Shown here one piece after another: positions 44,831 to 57,153 of a stretch of 64,000 nt of DNA. The first letter of the stretch is position 1; every line of letters begins with the position of its first letter. Source of the stretch: Gelatoporia subvermispora B (taxonomy: Eukaryota > Basidiomycota > Agaricomycetes > Polyporales > Gelatoporiaceae); NCBI GenBank assembly GCA_000320605.2, contig KB445796.1, positions 774,926 to 838,925 of the forward strand, given 5' to 3'. The notes below the pieces were generated by a model. That model was not told where the DNA came from. It did not search any database and saw only the letters and a program-made list of their open reading frames with translations. The position numbers were made by a program, and so were the translations under genes.

Positions 44831-47800
44831 ATGTATGAAGCAAGACACTCTTTTCTGAAAATGGATGATCTCGAGGGTCTGCGCGTCGAGGCTTTGCCAG
44901 AGATTGGCCCAAGGTTTCATGTACCTGCTCTGGCGGACAAACCACACAACCCAATCATGGACACCATGAGGCTGTTCGAAGAAAGGAGTAGCATGCCAGG
45001 ATCAGCGGTGCTACCACAGGAGCTGAGGCTGCTCACAGAGGATATCTGTGCTGGCTTGCAACGTGGTTTAGACATCAACAGCAGTCTATGGTGGACACAG
45101 GCAATACGAGATGATGTAAATACCGTAAGACGTCGTCCAATAGATGTGATACGCCCAATAATCAAACTCCATAGATCAAGTTGAAAACATGGGACTCGCT
45201 GCGTCCGACTTTTGATCATCACACTTCCCCTTCCCCATTCCTTTCGGAGCAAGCAAGTCACGCTTTCGCAGCCGCTCGGTATTAGTACGTAGTGCGCATT
45301 CCCGATCAGTGATTCATCTCATCTCATTATACAGTATCAGGCCATCTCTCAACGACCCAACCGCTCAAATAGTCTACGTGACACCCTCCGAGTTATTCAA
45401 GTCGCTAAAGACAACGCTAACCGGCATATCATCCACGCTCTACATATGGAATGCAGAACTGCAACTTTTCAGGCTTCGGAGCGCTCCCTCCCCAAAGAAA
45501 GGTGTCATCGTCGTCGTTGGCATGGACGAGATTGCTAGTACTAGGTCCGTATCATTTCTTCGTCATATGACCCGTGTTCTCATATCGCAACAGCTTTGTT
45601 CGGCGATTTATAACTATCGGGACATTGATACGTCGTATAGAAATTCTAATCAGCGAAGAGCGCCGGAGGTATGTGTTACAATTTGACTTCACTCTACTCG
45701 TCACCGAATGTCCGATAGCTATCGTTCAGACGAGCCAATATCTCATGCGTTGATGCATGGATTGTCGTCGGTATTGGCGTACTCACGTAACCTTTTGAAC
45801 AAGCTGCCGCTGGCGACGGAGGATCTTGAGTTAGATGAAGTAAATATAACAATGGCTTGGGCCCAATATGCCGAGTTGGAAGAGCTTCTCAAGGCATTGG
45901 CTACATTCTGCCACAGGGTAAATTATGCAGGCTTTGCATCAATGATATGGCTGATGTTCCAGAGATTAGGAGGAACACCTAGACCCGTCGCAGTACGAGG
46001 GACTTCCGAGGTCCATCCCGGGATTATTATCCCATGTTTATCAAACTCTGCAGGATCACTATTCCAAACAAGCACCAAAAATGGTGGTGGCTATCTTCGC
46101 TTTCATCCTGATGGTCACGTCCAGGGATTACTTTCGGAAGCTTGGTCAATCAGTCGGGTACGGTGATGTGCAGCACCTGAGCGGTAAGGCTACTCAGGTT
46201 CAGCCCGTAGTCGACGGCGGGCCAGCCTCACTAGATGAACAACCAGAAGAAGATAAAGACGAAGACGCTCTACAGGAGCTCGTGGAGAATGAGCACTCCT
46301 TCCCAACTTTCGTGGATCCAACAATCGCGGAAGCCCTCCCTCGCGCGCGAAGATCGTTGACTCTTCTCCAACGTGCTCAGCCCGATCATCCGCTCCTGAA
46401 TAGGCAGACAGAGGACACAGATATCTCATGGTTCTGGACACATGCTGAAGTAGAAGCTGCATGGAGAGGGAGCCCGATCAGGGTTGCAAGAGACAACCTT
46501 GAGCACGATGTTCGTAGCTATGCCGGCAAGGAAGAGACTCAGGCAACGTTGCAAAGTCACCCCTATCCTCCCGAAATGAAAGCCTTCTTCGTTTTTGATC
46601 TACCTCCAGGAGTATCTATCGACTCTCATCGCCCACGGCATCTCACTGCCGGTGATACGTCTTACGCTACTTTGCAGTCGTTCATAGACGCCTTCCCTGC
46701 GACACTACCATCGATAACCCCAACACTTTCACATTTGAGCAGCCTAGTGCTATCACCTCTAGTGCAGCACTGCGAAGCCCTCTCACGTGCTCTTGTGGAT
46801 CTCTTCCTCCTACCATCCTCTTACTTCAATCTGCACGCGCACCTTGTGCTCTTGCGATCATACCTGCTCATAACTTCTGATTCCTTCAAGCTGCACCTTC
46901 GTGGAGCCCTCTTTTCTGACTCGGACGACTACGAAGCTGCGCCACTTGGCTCAAGAGCCTTTACGAGACGTTCCCGTTCACGATCACGGAAAGAGTCTAA
47001 TGATCCGTCTAATAATGAGGGTCCATGGGCTGTAGGAATCTCGTCTACCCTTACGAAAGGGAAGAGCTGGCCACCTGGAGGAACAGACCTCGGCTTCAAT
47101 TTACGCACGGTCATCATTGAGTCCCTCGGTCGATCTCACGAGCGAGAGGCAACAGGACATTTGGTGACAAACAAGCGAAGCTACGACTCCGCAAACCGGC
47201 GTATTCTTGAAGAAGCAGAGTATAGACTTGGCTTTGCTCTCCGAGACTTGCCCGTCGGCATGGGGAAGGCCAAGTGGTTGAATCCAGTGTGTGCGTCCAA
47301 GTATTTCTCTGGCCGCTATTGACTCACTGATGTAATTGCAATCCAGCCATAGAGTAAGCACTGCGAGATTGATCCATGTTCATAACGAGGGCTCATTATC
47401 TTGACCGCAGGGCCATGGACTTCCTCTATATGGACTACCGAGCTCCACACCCGCTTGACGTCGTCATGTCACCCATCGTTCTATCGAAGTATCATAGGCT
47501 ATTTACCTTCAACTTGCGGCTCATGAGAGGTACGTTATACTCATAAACGAACGCGAAATCGGCCTGAACACTGTGATAGTTGAAAATGCACTCTCCTCGT
47601 TATTCCGGATGACGCGTCGCGCCTCTGAGCCTCTGTTCAAGACCCTATCTGCGTCCAACCAACTCCTGCTGCATTTCCGTTTCGTCGCGCAATCATTCGT
47701 CACATCTCTGAGCTCCTATATTTACGACACCGCCATTGGGGGCAACTACGATGCCTTCCTCGCCCAGGTCAAGTCCGAAAGCCAGAGTTCCAAGCGTACC

Positions 47801-48278
47801 TTCAGTGACGTGTTCGCGTTAGCGGATCGCCATGACGCAGTCATGGACGACATCCTCAGCTCATGTCTCTTACGTTCGAGCCAACGGGCAGTCAGCGACT
47901 CGCTCCGTACATGCCTCCAGATCGTCCTGGACCTGTGTATCCTTGCGGGCGAGATGAAGAGGGGGCGTCTTCAGGAATATGAAGCTGCTCCTCGCTTGGA
48001 GGACTTATGGCGGCGGTTCTGCAGGAAGATAGGGAGTACGGTGAGCATTGCGACGTCTTCGTCCAATAATATCGCTCATCGATGACACGATGCAGGTCAA
48101 GTCTCTCCGAGCTATGGTTGACAAGGGTGCCGGGTCTGCGCGTCTCCCGTTGGAAGCGATTCACCTACAGGGCACAATGGGGCCCTTGTCTCAGGTCGAA
48201 GGGCTCACTCGTGATCTACACAATCTGCTGATCCGGCTTGATACGTCAGACTGGTGGACAAACCATGGACGGTCGTAG
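44831..48278 (+). CDS. Gamma-tubulin complex component (Spc97/Spc98 family)
   Basis: Ten exons encode 992 residues: 44831-45124, 45175-45284, 45335-45544, 45594-45668, 45719-45917, 45970-47290, 47347-47353, 47411-47529, 47580-48040, 48096-48278. GCP N-terminal features are AELEELLKALATFCHR and LLSHVYQTLQDHYSKQAP followed by MVVAIFAFILMVTSRDYF. GCP C-terminal features are GKAKWLNPVSIEAMDFLYMD, MSPIVLSKYHRLFTFNLRLM and ALADRHDAVMDDILSSCLL. These proteins build the gamma-tubulin ring complex that nucleates microtubules at the spindle pole body. The length and long linker fit the GCP5/GCP6 side better than GCP2/GCP3, but this is tentative. One coding exon is only 7 nt. An additional upstream exon is possible, since the start lacks a clear family pattern. 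Confidence 0.88.
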
Positions 48279-48579
48279 AATATCACTCTGCGTTCGATCA
48301 TAACGTAACGTTAAATTTAATCGTAGGCGTGTGCGGTAATACATTCCGGGAAAGTACAAATCGATAGCGATGAATGCAGTCGTAACATCAATCCTAGCAC
48401 TGAGCAAAAACATAAGCGAGGTACAGCGATGAGGGAGGGCATGGGCGAGCAAGTGTAACAGGTCTGAAGTGTAAATGAGGTTCCGAGATTTCAGGACAGA
48501 CTGGAGAGGCGATGCAGGGTATGGCATATGATGGATGGCGAGAGAAATAGGAAGCTCAGGCTCGTAGACAGCATGTCAT

Positions 48580-50702
48580 TCAGTCTTCTGCAGCGTGTTC
48601 AAAGACCAGGCTAGCGTCGACACAGGTCGATTGCGCTCTCGCCTCTCGGGAGATCCGGGCGCGCTCGCGCTCCCAGATCGCGCACACTTCCTCTTCACGG
48701 ACGTCCACGGCGCTCCCTTGAGCACCCGTATCCACAATGCCCAGCCCACGTGCCACCTCATCCAGTCGAATGCCCTCCACGAACGCAACCTCCTGGCTGC
48801 TCTTACTGCCGCTCATGTTGAACGATGTCGAGCGGCCGAAGCCACGCCGGCCGGACTTCGTCGGTGTGCCCGGCAAGCTGCCGAGGCCCGAAGAGAGAGA
48901 GATAAGACCGACAGTCTCCAGCACGCCCGTGAGGTCGCCGAATTCGCTTCTCGACACGGGAGTGAAGAGCGAGTTCTCTCCGCGCGTGAGGATGGTGGAG
49001 TAATAAGTGTGCAGCTGCGAGGCATCCACGGTGGCCGTCCGACCTGAGCTGGCCGTCACCATCACGTTAGGTGACGAGCCGGAGCGCTTCGAGGGCGTTC
49101 GAGGGGGGCTAGGGGTAGTCGATGGAGAGCCAGAAAGCGTGAGGCCGGCCGAGATGCGCCGGCATGCGAGGAGCAACGCGAGAAGGACAAGGCGAGAGTG
49201 TAGGCCAAGGTCTCGGACCTTCGTGACAATTTCGCTATCCCCAGTCGTCTGCTTGACAGGGGTAGATGCAGGAGTAGGAAGGGCCGTGGATGAGGACACG
49301 CGAGCTATCTTTTTCGCGGGTGCATAAGCCTTCAACGCGGAAAGGACGTGTGCCGGCGTTACGGCGGGAGGCGCCGCATCAAGGCTGTCGGGAGAAGCAG
49401 AAGCAACAGCTAGATCTATTGCACCGCGCAGCACCTCAAAGACGGCCCGAACGTCTCCTGTTTGGGATGCTACCTTCTTGGTGAGGAGTGTAAGCGTTGG
49501 CGCGGGGAGGAATTTCTGAAGCAGCTTGGCCGCGTCCTCGTCCTCGGACATTGGCACCAGACGTGCGTTCACAATCTCGAGAAGCTCCTGAGGAGTGTAG
49601 GGAGCGAAGTGCACAGTCTTTACTCCGGCGAGCGACTGTGCCGAGAAAGCAGTGGAGGACGCGGACGCGAGCGTGTGCGTGTTCGCGATGCCGATGATGC
49701 GAATACTAGATGGAAAGCTCTGAGAGAGAGTAAATAAAGACGCCAAGGCTTGCAGCGAAGACGTGAGGTGATCTAGCTCATCAAGAATCAGGACACTGTA
49801 GACCAATTAGCCAAGCACCAAGAACTGCCGAGTATCCAAGCATACCATTTGCGGCCGGAATCGGCGAGCAGTGCCTCTACCCGCTGCGATGGTGTTTCCT
49901 TTGCCTTCCTGCGACCCCTCTTCACTTGACGAGAGCCAGCGCTGAGTTCCTCAGCCAGCCGATCCCAGATGGCATCTATGCTAGTTAAGGCCATGCAGTT
50001 CACCGAGATGACAGTGGCCGTGTGTGGCTCGAGTTCAGCCTCTAGAGAATGCATAACTGCATTTATCAAAGCGGTTTTACCAGTCCCTGGTGTGCCTGAG
50101 ACGTAGAGCGCAGAATTTTCGGCTGAAGACGGAGCAAGAGCCAGGAAAGACGTGATGAATTCGCGAATGAGCTTGCGCTCTTCATTGCGGCCAGCAATGT
50201 TCGAGACATCGTTGCAAATAGGGCGGAGCAATGCGCGAGCACGCGCATGTAATGGAAGAGGTGAAGGAGGCGAAGTCGGAGGCGTAGCTAGCGCTGCGAT
50301 AGGGGAATTGAGAGTCGAAGCGAGATCGATAGCCGAAGCTGATCTACGTGGCACTGAGAAAACGTCAGGACACAATGTTACTTCGCAGAGAAGCTACCCA
50401 CTATTGCGAGTACGCGTCGGGGTGACATAACCGGTACTTGTACGTCTGAGCATACGGGTTCGGCCCGCAGGAGTGTTGAGGATCTCGCCCTTGAAGGGGG
50501 GGATGTTTTCTTTATTTGAACCGTCGTCGGTAACACTGGTCGACGTTCGGGGGCGCTTCGGGTTTGGAGTAGGTTCCGGAGTCGGTATGTTTTCGATTTG
50601 TGTGCATCCAGGCTGAGTGCTTGAAGAAGAATTGGACTCGTGTGCGGCCTGGTGAGGGCGCTTGCCCAGGACAGAGCTCCGAGTGACACGCGTCGACTGC
50701 AT
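48580..50702 (-). CDS. CDC6: Cdc6/Cdc18-type replication licensing ATPase
   Basis: Three exons (50702-50402, 50353-49846, 49795-48580) encode 674 residues. The N-terminal ~130 residues are Ser/Thr/Pro-rich and unstructured, with several S/TP sites (PTPEPTP, LNTPAG, YVTPTR) suited to CDK control. The AAA+ core has Walker A SGTPGTGKT (about 50073-50096), Walker B VLILDELDHL and sensor region IRIIGIANTH. A winged-helix C-terminal half follows (VRDLGLHSRLVLLALLLACR). Cdc6 loads MCM2-7 at origins with ORC and Cdt1. Five ACGCGT boxes lie within 230 bp upstream, indicating G1/S transcription. It is divergent from the membrane protein gene at 51399. Confidence 0.93.
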
Positions 50703-50748
50703 CCTGCTGCGAATATGAGTGGAAGAACGCAGTGACAAGTTGCACAGA

Positions 50749-50928
50749 ACGCGTGTCTCTGAGTGTGTACCGGGGGAGAGAGACAAGAGAACCGGCGGTT
50801 GAGGAGGTCGAGAGTGGAAAATAGGAAAGAGAGACGCGAGCCACTTTATGCCACGAGCGGAGTTAACGCGCTTTCGAAGTCCGCCTAATAAACGCGTCGC
50901 GACGCGTCGAGACGCGTGACAAACGCGT
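50749..50928. promoter_or_regulatory. MCB (ACGCGT) cluster upstream of CDC6
   Basis: Perfect ACGCGT at 50749, 50892, 50902, 50912 and 50923. The last four are spaced 10, 10 and 11 bp, about one helical turn, and lie 190-226 bp before the CDC6 ATG. ACGCGT is the recognition site of the yeast MBF complex, which drives CDC6/cdc18 at G1/S. A sixth copy (50688) is inside the coding sequence. The same region also faces the gene at 51399. Confidence 0.65.
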
Positions 50929-51398
50929 TCTGCACGTGACACGCATTGACCGCGCGTCGCGCGTCTCGCGGAAAGCCGCTCGCAGTCACGCCTTTGGATG
51001 CCGCAGTCGTGGAGGCGATGAGTTGCGCCCGAGGCAGTGTCCCAAGCCGCGATGCCTGGCCTTGTCTGGCACGGCCAGCCATTTCTCCAGTCACCGTGAA
51101 GCATCTCGACGGCAAACCCGAAACAACCCATTTTGCACAGCTCATGATGGTACGCCTTCATCGTCCTCGCCTCATTGGTCGCAAACACGAGCTTCGGCTT
51201 CAGGGACCGTTATGTGGACAACATTATGTCTCCCGTCTGACGCCCGCACGTTCTTCGAAGCTCCCGCTGCGTCTTACTTAAAAATAGATGGCCAGGTGCT
51301 GCGCCATAGCTGAAATCCTCGACCCTCCGCCCCTCAACTGCTGGAGTCCACCTTGAGTTCCCGTCACTTGCGGTCTTGCCCATCGCCAACCTCTCTAG

Positions 51399-52410
51399 AT
51401 GCTTCTCCGGCTCGTCTTGCCTGCTCTTGGTCTCGCGATGACCTCGGGGGCAGCTCCTGCCAGTCACTTAATGGCGCGGTAAGCAATTCGTCGCCGGCAT
51501 GCCCTCCTTTCTCATAGAGTTGAGTTCTGCAGAAGCAACGACGGTCTTCCATTTAGCAAAGGTGTTCTGATAGGCATCATTGTTGGGGGTGGTACGTCAC
51601 CATCAATGTGCAGTGTGAGACCGTAGATTCACTGAGCCCTTCTCTACAGTAGCGCTCGTAGTGGTCATCATCGTACTCATAGTGGTGATCGTCAAGCGGA
51701 GACGAGGGCATTCCCGCAAGCCCAGCTGGTCACAGGATCGCTTTGTGGTGAACAAGCCCAAGCCGAAGGATGAGGGATCAAGAAACTACGAGGAAGAAGA
51801 GGAAGAGGAAGAGTCCCAAAGCTCTCCGTTCATCCCCCTTGCACCCGAACTTGCCCATCCGACCCCCCTCCGACCCGGCTCGCTGTCGATCTCGGGATCG
51901 AGGCCAGGTAGCACGCTGAGCTCCCATCCTCTCTTACGATTCGACCCGCCGACGCCTCGGAGCAGCCACTATGGATCCGCACCCTCACCAACCGCGGCGC
52001 AGCACATTGCATCAGTCTCTACCGACACACTGCCCAACCCTCACAGTCTGCAACCATCAACCCTGACTGACGGCGCAGAGACAGCGTCCATTGCCACCCT
52101 GCCAAATCCCTACAGCCGGGAGCCGTCGTCAGTCACACAAGACGACGATGGCGCACCGCCCGCATCGCCAACGAGCTCCGTCAGCGCCTACTCGATGTTC
52201 TCAGATGTCATGGGCGTCCTGTCACGTAACAGTACGCGCGCGTCTCGGCGGGTGCCCTCGTTCAAATCGTACCAGCGCACGACTGCGGTGCCAGAGCATC
52301 ATTCGGAAGATGACGAGGAGGAAAATCACGAGACTCCCCTGCTGTCGAACGATAAAATGGAGATGCCTGTCCCTCAGATAGACGGGTACAAGGATGATGA
52401 GCTGCGGTGA
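51399..52410 (+). CDS. Single-pass membrane protein with long cytoplasmic tail, unknown
   Basis: Three exons (51399-51478, 51518-51591, 51650-52410) encode 304 residues. A signal peptide (MLLRLVLPALGLAMTSGAA) is followed by a very short extracellular part (about 30 residues). One membrane helix comes next (VALVVVIIVLIVVIVKRRR). The cytoplasmic tail is ~220 residues long and Ser/Pro-rich, with an acidic run (YEEEEEEEE) and several short repeats of LPNPxSxxPSxxT form. The first intron is only 39 nt. This plan is common in basidiomycete receptor-like or Mid2-like proteins but I cannot assign a family. It is head to head with CDC6. Confidence 0.75.
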
Positions 52411-52565
52411 TTTGCCGCAACCGCCCATGGACACATTGGACATGGACCACGTATTACTTGCTGATATCTATAGCTGTACAACGAACCGGTACATGTAGTG
52501 AACCTACAACAGGTGACTTATACAGGTGGAGCGTGACCTATTTCAGGTACAGAGACAGATCCAAG

Positions 52566-54800
52566 CTAGGCTTCAGGCTCAGGCTCAGGTTTGGCGTACT
52601 TCTGCGCGCAATCCGCCATATAAGCGGCGATTTTCTTGATTAGATATTGCAGGAGTGGTGGCTGCGTGACAGCATCGGCTGCTTGGTCACCCACAGTGAT
52701 TTGATCCTCTGGGGCTTGGTTGTGACAAGAGTTGGTAGTTGAAAGAATCTCTATCTCTGCCTTGCGTCGGTTGTGCAGCATGTATTGGAGCTCTTTCCTG
52801 GAACAATGAACAACCACGTTAATTTCGCTATACAGAGTAAGGTAAGTGTTTTCTTAGTTCAATACAGCGCACCTCCACTTTCTTGGAAGATCCGGTCTTC
52901 GAAGCATTGTCATTGCCTTCTTGGATGGAAGATCAGTGCTAAATTGACATTATACGCAGCATACCTTCTTTTCGTCGTGTTTCGTCATCGGAATAAGGGC
53001 GTCTCTATCGATCCCCAGCCTGCCGCGCAATGCGTCAGAAGCTGCTAGCCGTCTTGAACGAGACATCTTACCCGGCAAGTTCACTTGTCCATAATCCGAG
53101 CCATCTCACCCTGCCTGCGGCCAATTTGTCTCGCTCGTGTAACATGCTAGTGCTTCCGCGTTTGTACACGGATAGGATGTCTATCCCGTAGGCATCGCCA
53201 TCGACCAGGCAAAGAATTGGAATGCTGTCGGCATCAGACGGGTTGATATCTATCCGTATTACTACAAATGTGACACTCACCTCGGAGGAAGGTTGTCAGA
53301 GAGCGTTTTTACCAGCTGTCTAGTAGCAACGTCTGGATACCCTTTCCCCTGTGTACTAATGTAGCAGATCCGACGAGGACGCAGAGCTCATAACTAACCG
53401 TGATGAGGAGTCCGGGCCCTGGCAAAAGCGGGTGGGCGGTAATGTTGAGGCGGCACAATGTCTGGAACACAGCCTGAAAGGTGCACAGCGGTCACGACGC
53501 CGGCAAAATTGATCGGGATGTATAGCACGCATACCTCCTTTTCCACTACGAGCACCCACGCCAATGAGTCGTCCACCTCAAAATGAGATATGTCTTCGCT
53601 GATGGGGATCAGCGTCGGCTGGGAAGGCCTCAGTAATGAGAAGACGTATCCAAGAACACCGTGGCAGACCTCCGTAGCGTTTACGTGGAGCACCTCGCCT
53701 TCATTTAGGTGCATTGTAAGGCCAACACCTGATATGAGCCCCTTGCAAGAGGCTCTCTAGGCATTGTGAGCCGGCCTTCCGACTTCAATACCAGAGTATA
53801 TGCGCACGACGTGTAGATCAGACCGTCCCATTTCGAAGGTGGCTGCGATGTCATCTACCAGCTTGGTGTTTCGTGAGCGCATATATGCAGGATCGGGGAC
53901 AATAAATTATACTCGGTCGACTACCGACTGCGACTTGAATAGTGAGACGTCCTTGTAGTACATATCCCTGCAATTCGAATATTATCGGACGCCTGATGCG
54001 CGCATATATGGGCATGTCTCATACCGTTTCGTAGTGGGGACATCGTCAACCAGGGCTTCATGCATGAGATCGATTACCTTCAAGAGTTGCGCTAGAGACA
54101 AGTGAATTCACGGGAGAACGACATATGCACAAGAGTAAAAAGGCACCGAGCGGTTTCGCACTAGGGCCTGGTGCTTTCTTGGGATAGACTATGGATCGCA
54201 CGGCCACTCTAGTGCGCATACATTAACATATATGAAATTGTAAGGCGAGGACATACTTCTCCTGAGATGTCTTTCTTCTATCTCTCAACTCCAGGGTGAT
54301 TTTACCTGGGGCAGCGATGCGGGATTCTCGGGAGGGTACGGCGGACAGCTGAGTCAGGACGGATAGAACCATAGATTCGAGTCGAGCGATAGGCTCATTC
54401 CTGATGAAACAGCATAAGAAGAACCGGAATTTTATTTGAAAGACGATTACCTGGGGTTATCGTCCGATTCCCGGTATTCTTCCGTTCCCTCGGTAAAATC
54501 TTCGTCAAGCGTACCGCCGCCAAATTGATTGTCATCTGCAGCATCGACCTCCATAAAGTCCATAGACTCTCCATCAGTCAATTGCCATGCACTATCTTCT
54601 GCGAAATAGTCGTCGAAATCGTTGAATGAACTCTCATTAGCATCGTTCAGGTCGGAATAAATTTCGAAACAGTCGCTGTCGCGGGCCTCTGAGGTATCAC
54701 AATCGGGGTCCAAGCTGTGAGATGTTGAAAGTTCAGGTTCCGCAAGATGTTCGCGCGTTTCATACGATATCTCGTAGGCAGATTCGAGGAACACAGCCAT
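52566..54800 (-). CDS. SPO11: Spo11 meiotic recombination endonuclease (Topo VI A family)
   Basis: About 14 exons with small introns, all frame-consistent. An acidic N-terminal extension (54800-54447) has no known motif. The core then reads ARLESMVLSVLTQLSAVPSR, LKVIDLMHEALVDDVPTTKR, DMYYKDVSLFKSQSVVDRLV and DDIAATFEMGRSDLHV. The catalytic Tyr is the second of MYY (codon 53955-53957). The Toprim domain has its Glu in LAWVLVVEKE and the DxD pair in CLVDGDAYGID (53194-53202). The C-terminus keeps LGIDRDALIPMTKHDEKK and KELQYMLHNRRKAEIEIL. Spo11 cuts DNA by a tyrosyl transesterification and stays covalently bound, starting meiotic recombination. All key residues are intact, so this should be functional. 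An ACGCGT box lies about 125 bp upstream. Confidence 0.93.
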
Positions 54801-54922
54801 AAGATCTCAGTCGTACGTGGATCGTAAGGAAGTAGGTCAAACAGAGCACACCCTGCTAATTATCCGACGTGCTTCCTATGCACGCACGTGATAATCACGT
54901 GCCAGCACACGCGATTAATTGG

Positions 54923-54928
54923 ACGCGT
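54923..54928. promoter_or_regulatory. ACGCGT box upstream of SPO11
   Basis: One perfect ACGCGT, 123 bp before the SPO11 ATG. In budding yeast many meiotic and premeiotic S-phase genes use MCB-like sites. Two CACGTG-like motifs (about 54885-54901) lie next to it. Function is inference. Confidence 0.35.
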
Positions 54929-55219
54929 CTTTGTCTGTGGCGGCGGAGGGTCAGGTTGCTCCGTTGTGCGCTGCGCGTTTATCCCTCGACGAGAAAACAT
55001 GAAAAGGAGCAGATCGCTACTCGTTGCAATCAGGAATGCTCTGTGTTCAGCGATGTTCGTAATGCACATTCCAGAACACGTTATAGTCGACATACTTCGT
55101 TTCCGGCGGATAGTGGCGGATAATATTAGATCTGTAATCCTGGATCTAGGAAAAATCGGACCTTGAGGATGAAAGGACGAATGAAGTCTGGCGAATGAGC
55201 TGGTCCTTCTGGCCAGATC

Positions 55220-56391
55220 TCATCCCCACCCAGGCACTTCCAGGTCGAACCACTCTGGAATCTTCCTCCACAGCTCTTCGCGGACAGCGTCCACCACTGC
55301 TCCATACTCCATCCTACAGAACTCACAAGTCCTATGAACGACCTCGTTCTCGGCTCCAGGGATATCTTCTCTCGTTTGCATCAAGAACGTTTCTGCAATT
55401 GCGAAGAGAGGGTCTGAGTTACGGTTGCAGACCATGCCGTTGACGTCTCGGATGAGTTCGAAAGTGATAGCCTCATACGCGATCTGGCAGGCTCGCTTGC
55501 GAGTGGGCGTGGCATCGTTCCGGTAGAGGCAAAACTCCGAGGGCGTCCTACCCTCCAGCTCATTTACAATGAACGTAGAGAAGAAACGGGCGCCGTGCTC
55601 CTTGCCGCGCAGGATCTTGAGCAGGTCTTCCTGTGCTAGCATGTGCTTCTCCCCTTCACTGGTGGTGTGTCCGGCTGCAAGATGACTGGGAAGGTACCGA
55701 GAGAGATCGTAGAAAGCGGAGGGCAAGAGTTCCGGGACATCGGTTTCACGCGCAAGTTCGATAATGAAGCTAATTTGCATGTTAACGACGCGAGTCTTCG
55801 TCATGTGGTCGTAGAACGCACATTGGGTGAGGCAAAGAAGGGCGAGGAGCATAGAGCCCATCAGCACTTGTGACACTCTTCTCGCGGGTTTCCCAATTCG
55901 CTAAGCTTGTGGGCCAGGACAAGCACAGAATACGAATAGCTTCCTTGCGGAGCTCTTCCACCCCATATTTGGTGGAAATACGCAACAGAGCTGAGATGTC
56001 CTCGAACGACTTGGTCTCCAAATTGACGCAGAAGCTGTTGTCAACGTCAATATGGAGAGGTGGATCGTGGCGTTGTTTCTCGATTGAGCTCTTACCCGTA
56101 CAATACACGTAGGAAGCACACCAGTTCGTCTGGGTCATCCTCCGTGACGATCGCAGTCAGTCCAGCAAGGGTGAGGCCACCTTCGGCTTGACGATTCTTG
56201 ATCATCCCAGAAAAGGCCTTCGAGTGATGCGAAAGCATGCCTTGATGGACGACGAAATATTGACAGCCGGTAACGAGTGCGAGATTGCCATCCTCGAAGT
56301 TGAAATCAGGGTGTCGTACAGGGACCTCATACTCTGTAAGCCCAGGCAGCGCAGAGTGGCGATTCGAGCTGAACTCGGCGTCACCCTCCAT
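55220..56391 (-). CDS. BTB/POZ-domain protein
   Basis: The first exon (56391-56096) starts MEGDAEFSSN and carries the BTB fold: HPDFNFEDGNLALVTGCQYF, VVHQGMLSHHSKAFSGMI and DDPDELVCFLRVLYG. After a 61-nt intron, exon 2 (56034-55877) continues with KSFEDISALLRISTKYGVEE and LRKEAIRILCLSW. The C-terminal exon reads LARETDVPELLPSAFYDLSR and contains a Cys pair (CEFCRMEYG) near the end. Agaricomycetes carry large families of such BTB proteins, some serving as cullin-3 adaptors; the partner here is unknown. The junction between exon 2 and exon 3 (about 55877-55790) could not be resolved cleanly. Confidence 0.78.
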
Positions 56392-57153
56392 GATTGAGTC
56401 TGTAAGCAACGGTTTCGAGCACAATGTGCAAATACATCATGCGATTGCGTATAGGACTACATGCCACTGCCAGCCATCGAGGCTGACAGTGGTGCAAAAT
56501 CACATGATTCACAGTCCGCGGAACAAAATGTCATGCAACACTGGGGAAGTTGCATCGGAGGCATACGATCAGTGACAGTCCTGATTGTGTACACCAGGGG
56601 ATCTTCGCTAATCAGGCCTAGGGATAAAGAGCAAATTGCAAACACGTATGGTTCTCGTCCACAGTTCAGGGCTCCAGGAGACAAGCTTCTAGCTCCTTTT
56701 TTGCATTTCACAAGCTGTGCTCGCCCTGAGGAGGACTGAGGAAGGCTAAGAGGACTCACACAGTACGATCACAGGAGTGAACTTCCCATGTACGCCAACA
56801 TTTCTAGGGCAGATGCCTGACATATAGCTGAGGCAGGCACCGATCGACGCTACTTGCATCAACTTTTTCAAGGTCATCAATCGAGCAGATCAATCCAGTA
56901 CATCCGTTCCAGTTCAGATCAAGCCATGATTATAGCACTGAAGTCCTGCAGCTCGAGTGATTTAAGCATTAGAGTGGTGTGAAGATGAGCGTTCCAGGTC
57001 ACCATGCGTGGGAACATTGCTGTAGCTGGCAGCTCAAGCGGTGCAGTCGATCCTCTACTTTTCGCGTTCTCACTGTTGTACTCGTCATCGCCTGCGTAGC
57101 CCCCGTAGCCTTCGTTTTACTTACTCTACTGACCCCCGAGAGAGCCGTACAAC
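56392..57153. other. Divergent intergenic region, no gene
   Basis: Holds the promoters of the BTB gene and the RGG-protein gene. Nothing else is recognised. The last ~100 bp are pyrimidine-rich and give a probable leader for the gene at 57154. Confidence 0.45.
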
